From Lithobates sylvaticus (Eukaryota; Chordata; Amphibia; Anura; Ranidae), in contig CM053027.1 of the NCBI GenBank assembly GCA_028564925.1, positions 240,846,715 through 240,910,714 of the forward strand: a DNA stretch of 64,000 bases, written 5' to 3'. Positions 46,121-57,617 of this stretch are shown here, one piece after another. The first letter of the stretch is position 1. Each line of letters starts with the position of its first letter. Under the pieces are notes generated by a model. That model searched no databases, had not been told where the DNA came from, and worked only from the letters and a program-made list of their open reading frames with translations. The translations under genes were made by a program, and so were the position numbers.

Positions 46121-47998
46121 CACTTTTTTGGTGAAATGGTAGGGGTACTTTTGTACCCCCTTACCATTTCACACAGGGGGGGGCCGGGATCTGGGGGTCC
46201 CCTTGTTAAAGGGGGCTTCCAGATTCCGATAAGCCCCCCGCCCGCAGACCCCCACAACCACCGGCCAGGGTTGTGGGGATGAGGCCCTTGTCCTCATCAA
46301 CATGGGGACAAGGTGCTTTGGGGGGGACCCCAAAGCACCCTCCCAATGTTGAGGGCATGTGGCCTGGTACGGTTCAGGCGGGAGGGGGGGCCGCTCTCGT
46401 CCCCCCCTCCTTTCCTGCGGCCTGCCAGGTTGCGTGCTCGGATAAGGGTCTGGTATGGATTTTATGGGGGACCCCACGCCATTTTTTTTGGCTAGGGTTC
46501 CCCTTAAAATCCATCCCAGACCTCAAGGGTCTGGTATGGATTTTGAGGGGGACCCTACGCCATTTTTTTTTTTTTTGGCTGGGGGTCCCCCTTAATATCC
46601 ATCCCAGACCTGAAGGGCCTGGTTATTGAATTTGGGGGGACCCCTACACATTTTTTTTTATCAATGACTTCAATGAATGACAGTTCTCTGTATTACGGAT
46701 CCAACAATTCATTTGCCGGCAATAGCTGCGACTCGATTTTAAATAGTTTTTTTTTCCTGCAAAAATGACACTGCAAGAAACAGTTCCCTATATTAGATAT
46801 ACTGAATCTCGAATCATTCGAAGCATTCGTTATAGCCGCTATTATAATTTCTTTCATATTAGTTGAAATTACATATTTGTTAGTTACAATACAACATTCG
46901 AATTGTTCTCTGTATTGCGGGAATCGGCAATTAGCCGCGAGTGATTTTAAATGTCTTTTTTTCCTGCAAAAATGACACATTGTACAGAGAGAGTTCTAAA
47001 CACGGGAAACATGACCCCCTTCATAGACATACTATAGAGTATATAGTATATAGAAGGGCGCAGGTTTCCCGTGTTTAGAACTCTCTCTGTACAATGTGTC
47101 ATTTTTGCAGGAAAAAAAACATTTAAAATCACTCGCGGCTAATTGCCGATTCCCGCAATACAGAGAACAATTCGAATGTTGTATTGTAACTAACAAATAT
47201 GTAATTTCAACTAATATGAAAGAAATTATAATAGCGGATATAACGAATGCTTCGAATGATTCGAGATTCAGTATATCTAATATAGAGAACTGTCTCTGTA
47301 CAATGTGTCATTTTTGCAGGAAAAAAAAAACTATTTAAAATCACTCGCAGCTATTGCCGGCAAATGAATTGTTGGATCCGTAATACAGAGAACTGTCATT
47401 CATTGAAGTCATTGATAAAAAAATGTGTAGGGGTCCCCCCAAATTCAATAACCAGGCCCTTCAGGTCTGGGATGGATATTAAGGGGGACCCCAGCCAAAA
47501 AAAAAAAAAAAATGGCGTAGGGTCCCCCTCATAATCCATACCAGACCCTTGAGGTCTGGGATGGATTTTAAGGGGAACCCTAGCCCAAAAAAATGGCGTG
47601 GGGTCCCCCATAAAATCCATACCAGACCCTTATCCGAGCACGCAACCTGGCAGGCCGCAGGAAAGGAGGGGGGGACGAGAGCGGCCCCCCCTCCCGCCTG
47701 AACCGTACCAGGCCACATGCCCTCAACATTGGGAGGATGCTTTGGGGTCCCCCCCAAAGCACCTTGTCCCCATGTTGATGAGGACAAGGGCCTCATCCCC
47801 ACAACCGTGCCCGGTGGTTGTGGGGGTCTGCGGGCAGGGGGCTTATCGGAATCTGGAAGCCCCCTTTAACAAGGGGACCCCCAGATCCCGGCCTCCCCCC
47901 TGTGTGAAATGGTAAGGGGGTACAAAAGTACCCCTACCATTTCACCAAAAAAGCGTCAAAAATTGTAAAAATGACAGGAGACGGTCTTTGACAATTCC

Positions 47999-48004
47999 TT
48001 TATT
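47999..48004 (-). terminator. Polyadenylation signal, minus strand (copy 2)
   Basis: TTTATT, the mirror of 46072-46077. Confidence 0.35.
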
Positions 48005-48231
48005 AAAATCTTCTTTCTTCTTTCTTCTGCTTCCTTCCTTTCTTCTTCATCTTCTCCTTCCGGCATCTTCTTCCATCTTCTTCTTCCTTCGATTCGCTTC
48101 TTCTTCCTCCGGTCTTCTCGTCCTTCTCGTCCGGCGTCGTCCTTCTCGTCCGGCATCGTCGTCTCTTCTCGCAGGCCGCTCCTCGCAATGGGAGGCTCCC
48201 GCTCTGTGAGGCTTCGCTCCGGGTGACAGGT

Positions 48232-48278
48232 CTTGTATAACGAAGGCACCCGGTGACCCCGCCCCCTCTCTGACGTCA
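48232..48278 (-). promoter_or_regulatory. CRE, GC box and TATACAAG cluster, minus strand (copy 2)
   Basis: CTTGTATA (48232-48239), CCCCGCCCCC and TGACGTCA (48271-48278), the mirror of 45801-45847. Confidence 0.4.
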
Positions 48279-48324
48279 TGGGGAAAGCCATAGGGAATTC
48301 CACATGACGTCCCCGTGCGTCAGA

Positions 48325-48359
48325 GGGGGCGGGGTCACCGGGTGCCTTCGTTATAAAAG
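48325..48359 (+). promoter_or_regulatory. GC box and TATAAAAG, plus strand (copy 2)
   Basis: GGGGGCGGGG (48325-48334) and TATAAAAG (48352-48359) are 17 bp apart. AATAAA follows at 48598-48603. Confidence 0.42.
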
Positions 48360-48597
48360 ACCTGTCACCCGGAGCGGAGCCTCACAGAGCGGGAGCCTCC
48401 CATTGCGAGGAGCGGCCTGCGAGAAGAGACGACGATGCCGGACGAGAAGGACGACGCCGGACGAGAAGGACGAGAAGACCGGAGGAAGAAGAAGCGAATC
48501 GAAGGAAGAAGAAGATGGAAGAAGATGACGGAAGGAGAAGATGACGGAAGGAGAAGATGAAGAAAGGAAGACCAGAAGAAAGAAGAAAGAAGATTTT

Positions 48598-48603
48598 AAT
48601 AAA
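48598..48603 (+). terminator. Polyadenylation signal, plus strand (copy 2)
   Basis: AATAAA, the mirror of 45477-45482. Confidence 0.35.
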
Positions 48604-49305
48604 GGAATTGTCAAAGACCGTCTCCTGTCATTTTTACCATTTTTGACACTTTTTTGGTGAAATGGTAGGGGTACTTTTGTACCCCCTTACCATTTCACAC
48701 AGGGGGGGGGCCGGGATCTGGGGGTCCCCTTGTTAAAGGGGGCTTCCAGATTCCGATAAGCCCCCCGCCCGCAGACCCCCACAACCACCGGCCAGGGTTG
48801 TGGGGATGAGGCCCTTGTCCTCATCAACATGGGGACAAGGTGCTTTGGGGGGGACCCCAAAGCACCCTCCCAATGTTGAGGGCATGTGGCCTGGTACGGT
48901 TCAGGCGGGAGGGGGGGCCGCTCTCGTCCCCCCCTCCTTTCCTGCGGCCTGCCAGGTTGCGTGCTCGGATAAAGGGTCTGGTATGGATTTTGAGGGGGAC
49001 CCCACGCCATTTTTTTTTTTTTTTTTTGGCCGGGGTTCCCCTTAAAATCCATCCCAGACCTGAAGGGTCTGGTATGGATATTTGGGGGGGACCCCACGCC
49101 ATTTTTTTTATTTTTTTTTGGCTGGGGTCCCCCTTAATATCCATACCAGACCTGAAGGGCCTGGTTATTGAATTTGGGGGGACCCCTACGCTTTTTTTTT
49201 TTTCTGCAAAAATGACACTTTGTCATTCGAATTCATTCGTTATATCTGCTATAATAATTTCGTTCAAATTAGTTGAAATTCGATATTGGTAGTTGGATTT
49301 ACTAA

Positions 49306-49505
49306 CGATTCGTAACTATTCATAACGATTCGTAACGATTCGTAACTATTCATAACGATTCGTAACGATTCGTAAATTGAAATTCGATATTTGTAGTTGG
49401 ATTCGAATTGTTCTCTGTGTTATGAGAACCAACAATTCATTAGCCGCGTTAACGATTCGTAACGATTCGTAACGATTCGTAACGATTCGTAACTTTACTA
49501 ACGAT
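49306..49505. repeat. GATTCGTAAC minisatellite, outer right arm
   Basis: Reverse complement of the units at 44527-44766, fewer copies. Confidence 0.85.
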
Positions 49506-49633
49506 TCGTAAAAAAAATTCGTATTCCGTACGGAATTCGTAAAAAAAAAAATTCGTACTACAGATTCGTAAATTCGTACGAATTTCGAAAAATTCGTACG
49601 AATTACGAATTCGTACGAAACGAATCGCACATG

Positions 49634-49638
<5 letters not shown>

Positions 49639-49699
<61 letters not shown>
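49639..49699. repeat. (TA)n microsatellite, right of the palindrome
   Basis: About 30 TA units directly abut the CATGTCTAA terminus. Confidence 0.95.
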
Positions 49700-49702
<3 letters not shown>

Positions 49703-49922
49703 GACATTGGGATGTTTAGCTCAAGTGGATAGATGCGTTTTGGTGCAGTGAGTCCACATCAGACAGGCATTTATATTTAAGGGCCTGGTAGCCCACGTTT
49801 ATTAAAGGGAAAAAAACAAAACAAGTCCATCCAGGAATCCCACGCAGGGGTCCAAGCTTCAATTAAATATATAAAATCCAAATGAAAATGCTAGCCCATC
49901 TGGCTACTCTTCAAGTATAATC

Positions 49923-50036
<114 letters not shown>

Positions 50037-50194
50037 ATACATATACATACATACATACATACACAGCCCTCAAATTTTGCGAGTGGAAAATTAGGTCTGG
50101 CGAGGAGCTGGGCTGCCTGGGAGTGGGTGAATGGGAGCCGTTCTCCCAGAGAAAATGTGTATGTGTGTGGAGGAACAGAGAGGGCGGCCGGATC

Positions 50195-50478
50195 ATTGTG
50201 GAGGAAGAGAGCCGGCTTGTTCAGAGCGGGGTTTGCCAGCTGTATCAGCTTACATTACATTTGCAGTCCACACGCCTTCACACACAGCCCCGCCCTCCTG
50301 ACCCCGCACCTGCGACAGACAGAACATGCCCTGGCATTGGACCGGCGTTCTGTCTGTCACAGGTGCGGGGTCAGGAAGGCGGGCTGTGTGTGACGGCGCG
50401 TGGACTGCAAATGTAATGTAAGCTGATACAGCGGGCAAACCCTGCTCTGTGAACAAGCCGGCTCTCTTCCTCCACAAT
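50195..50478. repeat. 284-bp hairpin (131/132-bp arms, 21-base loop)
   Basis: 50195-50325 pairs with 50347-50478 (ATTGTGGAGGAAGAGAGCCG with CGGCTCTCTTCCTCCACAAT at the base; GACAGACAGAAC with GTTCTGTCTGTC at the loop) with few mismatches. It directly precedes the minisatellite. Confidence 0.93.
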
Positions 50479-50479
50479 G

Positions 50480-51560
50480 GGCAATTGACACAGGTGAGGC
50501 TGCGCGATGGACACAGGTGAGGCTGCGCGATGGACACAGGTGAGGCTGCGCGATGGACACAGGTGAGGCTGCGCGATGGACACAGGTGAGGCTGCGCAAT
50601 GGACACAGGTGAGGCTGCGCAATGGACACGGGTGAGGCTGCGCGATGGACACGGGTGAGGCTGCACTGATGGACACGGGGGAGGCTGCAATGATGGACAC
50701 GGGGGAGGCTGCAATGATGGACACGGGGGAGGCTGCACGGGGGAGGCTGCATGGGACACGGGGGAGGCTGCAACGATGGACACGGGGGAGGCTGCAACGA
50801 TGGACACGGGGGAGGCTGCAACGATGGACACGGGGGAGGCTGCAACGATGGACACGGGGGAGGCTGCAACGATGGACACGGGGGAGGCTGCAACGATGGA
50901 CACGGGGGAGGCTGCAACGATGGACACGGGGGAGGCTGCAACGATGGACACGGGGGAGGCTGCAACGATGGACACGGGGGAGGCTGCAACGATGGACACG
51001 GGGGAGGCTGCAACGATGGACACGGGGGAGGCTGCAACGATGGACACGGGGGAGGCTGCAACGATGGACACGGGGGAGGCTGCAACGGTGAGGCTGCATG
51101 ATGGACACGGGTGAAGGCTGCACGGGTGAGGCCGCAATGATGGACACGGGTGAAGGCTGCACGGGTGAGGCCGCAATGATGGACACGGGTGAAGGCTGCA
51201 CGGGTGAGGCCGCAATGATGGACACGGGTGAAGGCTGCACGGGTGAGGCCGCAATGATGGACACGGGTGAAGGCTGCACGGGTGAGGCCGCAATGATGGA
51301 CACGGGTGAAGGCTGCACGGGTGAGGCCGCAATGATGGACACGGGTGAAGGCTGCACGGGTGAGGCCGCAATGATGGACACGGGTGAAGGCTGCACGGGT
51401 GAGGCCGCAATGATGGACACTTGTGAGGCCACAATGATGGACACTGGTGAGGCTGCACGGGTAAGGCCCCAATGATGGACACTGGTGAGGCTGCGTTAGT
51501 GGGCACTGGTCATGCTGCATTGATGGACATGTGTGAGGCTGCATTGATGGGCACGGGTGA
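50480..51560. repeat. Composite minisatellite, 23-, 24- and 39-bp units
   Basis: Three blocks share the core GATGGACACNGGNGAGGCTGC. The first (about 50490-50670) has a 23-bp unit, the second (about 50670-51090) a 24-bp unit with 13 clean copies from 50776, and the third (51098-51409) eight copies of a 39-bp unit that adds GAAGGCTGCACGGGT. Decayed copies continue to 51560. Long open frames on both strands (up to 418 codons on the minus strand) follow from the repeat and show no family motif. Confidence 0.93.
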
Positions 51561-51806
51561 TAACGTTGTCGTTAATATTCATTTGTGTAACTTAATTCTG
51601 CATAAAACAGTGAAATCTATACAGCGGTGATCGGTGCATGTAACTCCCCCCACACACAATCACTGCTGATTGTCAACGCATCCTCCGTGTCCCCCTCCGT
51701 TCTTCCTCCATGTCCCCCTCCGTTCTGCTGCTGTCCCCCTCCAGTTTTAATCTGTGTCCCCTCCGTTCTGCTGTCCCTCTCCATGTCCACCTCCTTCCTT
51801 TTATGT
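51561..51806. other. Pyrimidine-rich sequence, no gene seen
   Basis: Imperfect CCTCCGTTCT and GTCCCCCTCC repeats. Confidence 0.4.
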
Positions 51807-51840
51807 ATGGACAGAGTCAGTGATCACTGACTCTGTCCAT
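51807..51840. repeat. Perfect 34-bp palindrome
   Basis: ATGGACAGAGTCAGTGA is followed directly by its exact reverse complement. Each half carries GAGTCA or TGACTC, an AP-1-like half. Confidence 0.95.
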
Positions 51841-52057
51841 TCACATAACTGAAACATTGTAACCTCCTGTGATTACGATGTCTCAGTTTCATTTTCAGTG
51901 CAGCTGAGGCTGCAGAGAAAGGGACTGGGAAATCTCGCGTGACTGTTCTTCTTCTTTTTTTTTTTTTTTTTTTTAACAATGCTTTCTTGATGTCCCAATG
52001 TTTATGAACCTGACTGTATATGTGTGGGGGTGTATGTATATGTGTGTGTATATGTAT

Positions 52058-52089
<32 letters not shown>

Positions 52090-53132
52090 ATCTATCATTA
52101 TATGCAATAAATGGGCATGTAGCCATTTACATCCCCAAAAGAAGGAGGGATAAAGAGAAAAAAAGTGAGAGAAGGATTAAAGAGGGGGGAGGAAAAAAGA
52201 AAAAGGTAGAGAGTAAAAATACTTAGGATAAAGAGGGAGAGATGGGGGGGGGGGGGGGGGGCAAGAAATTAGGATAGAGAGAGATAAAAGGGAAAGAAAG
52301 GAGGACAAAGAGAGTGGTACATCCTAAAATGTACCATAAGGGGTTTAATACTGTACGAGTGGAAGGGACTCGGGGAGCATTAAATGTCCACCAGTTCGGG
52401 GTGCAAGTGACTTGTCTTGCCTTGGGCGCTCACAACACGCGCTACACCACTGAGGCTGGTATGAAATGATTTTCAGGGCTGGTTTTTATTCCCAGTCTGG
52501 CCCTGTCTTTGTCCACATCAGACTCTCCCTGTCCATCTGTGTCCCCATCAGACTCTCCCTGTCCATCTGTGTCCCCGACAGTCTCCTTGTTCCCTTGTGT
52601 CCCCTTGAGATGCTTCCTGTCCATCTGTGTCACCAGCAGAGTCTCCCTGTACATTTGTGCCCACCCCACATTTCCCCCTTACTTGAATATGCTTTACCGC
52701 TAATTCCACATACAGTGTTCCTGTGTGTCAGCTGGAGATCTGCTACACCTCCTAACTCCCACGCAGCTTTTGCGCAGGCATGCTGTATATGGAATTACAG
52801 CCATAAGACACTGGCATTAACAGCAGAGCAGGAGCTGGGAAGTGCTGCAGGTCTGCACTGAAGCATGTCATTAGTCCTAGCAAACAAGGGGAGGCAGGGA
52901 GGGCTTTGTCAGTGGATTGCAGGAACCTTCACTGCATACTGCAAAGAGACAGGTAGAAGTTATCTTAAACCGGTGACCAACTGTGCAGTGTGTCTGAGGC
53001 TCAGAAATGTCCAAGCAGGCCAGATGTGGTAGGCCATACTTTGGAGACCCCTGGTCTAGAGATATTAGAGGTGTTCCCCAGGGCTCCATCCGAAGGCCAC
53101 CAATTCTCTGTAAATTCTTTTTAACTTCTTTC
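51841..53132. other. Low-complexity and unplaced sequence, no gene recognised
   Basis: It holds a T-run (51956-51974), a short AT microsatellite (52061-52089), a G-run (52245-52261) and a degenerate 30-bp tandem repeat with CAGACTCTCCCTGTCCATCT (about 52517-52680). Confidence 0.5.
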
Positions 53133-53649
53133 TTATACAGTGGGTATTTGATTTTTTTTCAGCTGTATTTACTCAGCTGCAACTTATAACATCAAGTGAA
53201 AGATATCTGTCCAACATGTCAGAATAAAATAGAATCCATGAATTGGAAAAAGGATGATCCCCTTGTTGAACCACCTTTTTGCTTTAGCCTTTAGTCTGTT
53301 GGGAAATGTCTCTACTAATTTTGCACAACACGACTTTGCAATATTTGCCCAAATTTCTTTGCAGAACTGCTCAAGTTAAGTTAAATTTGATGGTGACCAT
53401 TTGTGGACTGGAGTCTTCAAATCATTCTACAGATTTTCAATGGGGTTTAAGTCTGGGCTCTGACTAGGCCATGCAAGGACGTTCACCTTTTTCTCCTTCA
53501 ACCACTGGGGTCATTTTTTCTGTGTGCTTTGGGTCATTGTCATATTGGAAGGTAAACCACCTTCTCATTGACAACTTTCTGGCAGAGGGCAGCAGATTTC
53601 CCTCAATAATTTAATAGTATTTTGCACCATCCATTTTCCTTCAATCTAA

Positions 53650-53906
53650 GGCTAATTTCACATTGAAGCGTTGCGGGCACTGGCGGTAAAGCTTTACCAT
53701 TTTTTTTTCTTTTTTTTTTTTTTAAGTAAGTCTGTGGAATTCTTCTTCTTTCTCACATACACAATGGTTGAATTTTAATAGCCTAAACACACAAGGTGAT
53801 ATATATGTTTCTATATGAATGGGAAGGGAGGGTATTAGTAGAAGATCCATACCTGATACCTATATCTTAGTGGTATCAAAAAGTAAAGACCTGTGCTATA
53901 TTTCTA

Positions 53907-53959
<53 letters not shown>

Positions 53960-54102
53960 GAATATGAACTCCAGGGCATGGATGAGATTGGTAGCTTGGA
54001 CAGCTACCATGGGTTCCACAGACTAGCCTACATCCCGAGGAATATATATTAGGAGAGAGGGGAGTAGATAGGATAACAATAAGGGGTAACCCTTAGAACA
54101 GT

Positions 54103-54136
<34 letters not shown>

Positions 54137-54300
54137 GTTGGGGTGAGGGATGGAGGGATTAAGAGCAACCGATTAATAAACGGAGCTACCCCAAGGGGTG
54201 GCGTGCCTTAAAGTGGGTATATTAATATTGGGGAATTTGGACCACAACCTTATTTCTTTGCATAAATGCATGTTATTTCATGATAATTGTCATCGTTCAA
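53650..54300. other. Insertion debris with microsatellite and G-run
   Basis: A MITE-like start (TTTCACATTGAAGCG near 53655), an AT microsatellite (53917-53956) and a run of about 30 G (54106-54135). No gene. Confidence 0.5.
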
Positions 54301-54559
54301 CATAATAGAACTATAACTTAATAGGGTATTGGTGTGCTGGGGGGCGCAGAGGAGCCCCTTCCCGGCGTTCTCTGACTACACCCCCACGTAGGTGCAGCTC
54401 TCTTTCAGTCTGGAACTGGAGAGCGCAATAGCAATTTCTTACGGTTCTATTAGAATTGGCATTTTCTTTCCTTCCTCTACCTGGGATATGGAGGTGGTGA
54501 ACGTGGTAAGTTGCCAGTTCTGAAAAGTCGATTTTTTTTGATTTTTTCCAGTAATTTAC

Positions 54560-55060
54560 CACTCTACTAATGAGCTCACTAAAACATGTGGTGTGTCTAT
54601 AATTTCATCTAAGGTACCCTGGACCTGTACGGACATAAGATTAGACCCAAGGGAACGATATCTTTTTTTAAGGGGCACGATTGGTGGAATTGAAGTTACC
54701 TTAGCTAGTATATATGCACCCAACTCTCACCAAGAGACTTTCATTACCCAAACATTAGACTTATTGACTGAATTTGCCAGGGGTCAACTTATACTTGGGG
54801 GTGATTTTAATACTCCGTTAATACCATCAGAAGATACCTCTTCGGGTCGCTCTTCGATATTTTAGTTCTCAGAAACGTATTGCTCAAGCTTTGTATAAAA
54901 CAGGTGACAACAATGTTCTCTGAATTTATCTGGGCCCATAAACGATCAAGATTGAACAGACAACAACTATCATTTTCTAATATTTATGGTGGCTTGGCGG
55001 TACCCGATATACGGAGATATCAACAAGCATTTAATTAATAAATTTTTTTACGTAAACAAA
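54560..55060 (+). mobile_element. L1/Tx1-like LINE fragment with internal deletion
   Basis: The frame at 54593-54865 reads SKVPWTCTDIRLDPRERYLF, then VTLASIYAPNSHQETF and LILGGDFNTPL, the middle of an APE-type endonuclease (GDFN is a catalytic motif). At about 54920-55035 it jumps to EFIWAHKRSRLNRQQLSF and GGLAVPDIRRYQQA, which belong near the C-terminus of ORF2. The reverse transcriptase between them is missing. Confidence 0.75.
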
Positions 55061-55432
55061 TCGCAGATCTAATGTTATTTAAAGCAAAACCACATATACA
55101 GAGCTGTCCCTGCTGCAGAGCAACACCCCATAACAGGATATTACCACCTCCATGCTTTACTGTAGTAATGGTGTTATTTGGATGGTGAGCTGTATTGGAT
55201 TTCCACCAGACATATCGTTTGGTGTTGAGGCCAAATAATTAAATTTTATCTCATCTGACAGTGACAGTGCCTTGCCACCCATAGTTGACTGCTTCAGTTA
55301 CACTACCAGGGACCAAAATGCTCCAGGAAAGCTCTTTTCATGCTGAGCTGATCAAAATGACCACAGCTGATCACAATTGAAAGTCAAATGGCTTTGTGTT
55401 CCATTGAGAAGGTGATGAGCTACATGAGCTAA

Positions 55433-56425
55433 CTTGTTGCCGACCGCCCACTGTCAATTGACGGCGGATCGGTGCGGCTCTTGTGGCGGGCCACCGGCCT
55501 ATGACGGCGCTAACTTTGCAGCCACTAGGGGGCGCGCGGGAGTTTCCGCCGAGCCGCCGCGGGAGTTCGCGCTGCTGGGGACCCGATGCGCATGCCCGGC
55601 GGCCGCGATGTCCGCCAGGCACCCGCGATTGCCCAGTAACTGAGCAGGACGTGGATCTGTGTGTGTAAACGCACAGATCCACGTCCTGTCAGAGGAGAGG
55701 AGACCGATGGTGTGTCCCTTGTACATAGGGACACCGATCGGTCCCCTCCCCCAGTCAGTCCCCTCCCCCCACAGTTAGAATCACTCACATAGGGAACATA
55801 TTAACCCCTGCAGCGCCCCCTAGTGTTAACCCCTTCCCTGCCAGTCACATTTATACAGTAATCAATGCATTTTTATAGCACGGATCGCTGTATAAATGTG
55901 AATGGTCCCAAAAATGTGTCAAAAGTGTCCGATATGTCCACCGCAATATCGCAGTCACGATAAAAATCGCAGATCGCCGCCATTACTAGTAACAAAAAAA
56001 ATAATAGTAAAAATGCTATCCCCTATTTTGTAGATGCTATAACTTTTGCGCAAACCAATCAAAATACGCTTATTGTGATTTTTTTATACCAAAAATATGT
56101 AGAAGAATACGTATCGGCCTAAACTGAGTAAAAAATTTGTTTAAAAAAAAATAAATAAATTGGATATTTATTATAATAAAAAGTAAAAAATATTGCGTTT
56201 TTTCAAACTTGTCCCTCTTATTTTGTTTAAAGCGCAATAAATAAAAACCGCAGAGGTGATCAAATACCACCAAAATAAAGCTCTATCTGTGGAGAAAAAA
56301 TGATAAAAAATGTATTTGGGTACATCGTTGCATGACTGCGCAATTGTCATTCAAAATGCAACAGCGCTGAAAGCTGAAAAATGGCTTGGTCAGGAAGGGG
56401 GTGTTCCTACCTGGTAGGCAAGTGG
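55433..56425 (+). mobile_element. TTAA-type element inside the Tc1/mariner relic
   Basis: The left end CTAACTTGTTGCCGACCGCC is a mutated family start; the right end is GGCAAGTGG plus TTAA (56426-56429). A hairpin at 55645-55688 pairs CAGGACGTGGATCTGTG with CACAGATCCACGTCCTG around a GTGTAAAC-type loop, as in other copies. Confidence 0.78.
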
Positions 56426-56654
56426 TTAAGTTCACAAGTCATTTTTAGGAGGGGGTGGTTCTTTTTCTAACTCAGTGATTCTGTTTTGTTTTATTTTAAT
56501 TTTTTTTAATTTTGACATGTTGGTGTTCTATTTTTCACTTGGTTTTTATAAATACAGCTGGATAAAACAAAAACTGTTAGTTTTCATTTCAGGCTGCAAA
56601 GCCACAAAATGTGATTATTTTAAAGGGGGTGTTTATTTTTCTATATCCACTGTA

Positions 56655-57610
56655 GTTATTTCAATTGGCTGTATAATGCTTTTGTGATTTACAAAGCAAC
56701 AGGAAGAAGTAGATCCTTTCTAAAATTTCAGGAAGCAATTGTTACAGCCTTTTTTTTTTATCCAGAAGGTCCTGTGATCCAAACCCCAAATCCAGATGCA
56801 GTGAGCTAACTGCATGAAAATAATTTTCCTGATGGTGTCTTTCCTGGTATCCCAACCCAAAAATCACCCCAAAAAAGGTGTCTGTACCAGTACTGCTTTC
56901 GTCACTACTACACCCTAGTGGAGTATTAGTTTAGGGTACACACTCAAATGATAGGTATTCAGAAAACTGGCTTTCAAATTTTGAGACCCTAAAATCAAAT
57001 TGCTGCAAGGTTATTGTTCTAAAAAGTGAAAAAAAAGATTGCTTAATCATTGTTTTGTTTGTGTTTTATTGTTAACTGTTTGCTCTGCAGGAACGCCAGT
57101 CAGCTGCAGCACTGATCTGTTTATTCTGACAGCAGCAGTGTGGTGCTCTCAGAATACATATGTCAGAGCCTGCAGCACTGCAGGAGTTTTCTCATCCGCA
57201 GTAAAAAGTGTATTTTTTTTTTTTTTTTAAACTTGTATTGTATTTTTTCTTTTCATTTTTCAAAACCTTGTGACAAAAAATGAAATCTGCAAAATACTCC
57301 CCATGCCTTTTATCAAATTCCTTGGGGTGTCTACTTTTCAAAAAACAAGGGGTCATTTGGGGGGGGGGGGGGGTTGTACTTCCCTGGCATTTCAGGGCCA
57401 CCGAAACTGTAATAGGTAATGAGAAAATGCACCCTTTGAAAGCCTGACGGTGATCATTGGATCTTGGTGGGCCTGTACGTGACTAGGCTTCCAAAAAGTC
57501 TCAGATGTGGTATTCCCCATACTCTGGAGAAGTAGGGGTGGAATTCCACATAGACCCATGCCATGTGTGAGACCTATCTCTTTAAAGTGACAACTTTTGT
57601 ATAAAATATC
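56655..57610. other. Repeat-derived sequence, no gene recognised
   Basis: 57240-57600 is related to one arm of the foldback at 38735-39775 (CTTGGGGTGTCTACTTTTC, AAAAAGTCTCAGATGTGG). A G-run lies at 57359-57373. The 57039-57230 frame repeats a segment seen reversed near 41138-41380. Confidence 0.5.
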
Positions 57611-57617
57611 TCTTTAA

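Larger units (their letters stand above)
44855..46665. repeat. Inner palindrome 1
   Basis: The arms pair from GTAGGGGTCCCC (44880) with GGGGACCCCTAC (46636) inward to about 45785. They contain A/T runs, GGTCTGGTATGGAT blocks, a GC-rich block with CCAAAGCACC and its mate, and GAAGAAG-type purine tracts. Confidence 0.88.
47415..49205. repeat. Inner palindrome 2
   Basis: The inverted copy of inner palindrome 1, centred near 48295, from GTAGGGGTCCCC (47427) to GGGGACCCCTAC (about 49178). Confidence 0.88.
53138..56652 (-). mobile_element. Tc1/mariner relic split by two insertions
   Basis: The ends CAGTGGGTATTTGA and ATATCCACTG are inverted and flanked by TA (53136-53137 and 56653-56654). Minus-strand readings at 55230-55105 give NTKRYVWWKSNTAHHPNN and KHGGGNILLWG, Tc1-type transposase text. 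A stretch at 53280-53640 belongs to the 3' side of the same element. Between them lie repeat debris with an L1-like piece, and near the right end a TTAA element (55433-56425). Without insertions the element would be of ordinary Tc1 size. Confidence 0.75.

Noticed and set aside
50250-51544. Minus-strand open frames of 357-418 codons rich in PCPSLQP or HPC repeats
   Set aside because: They arise from the minisatellite, which is open in several frames on both strands; no start context, domain or splice support.
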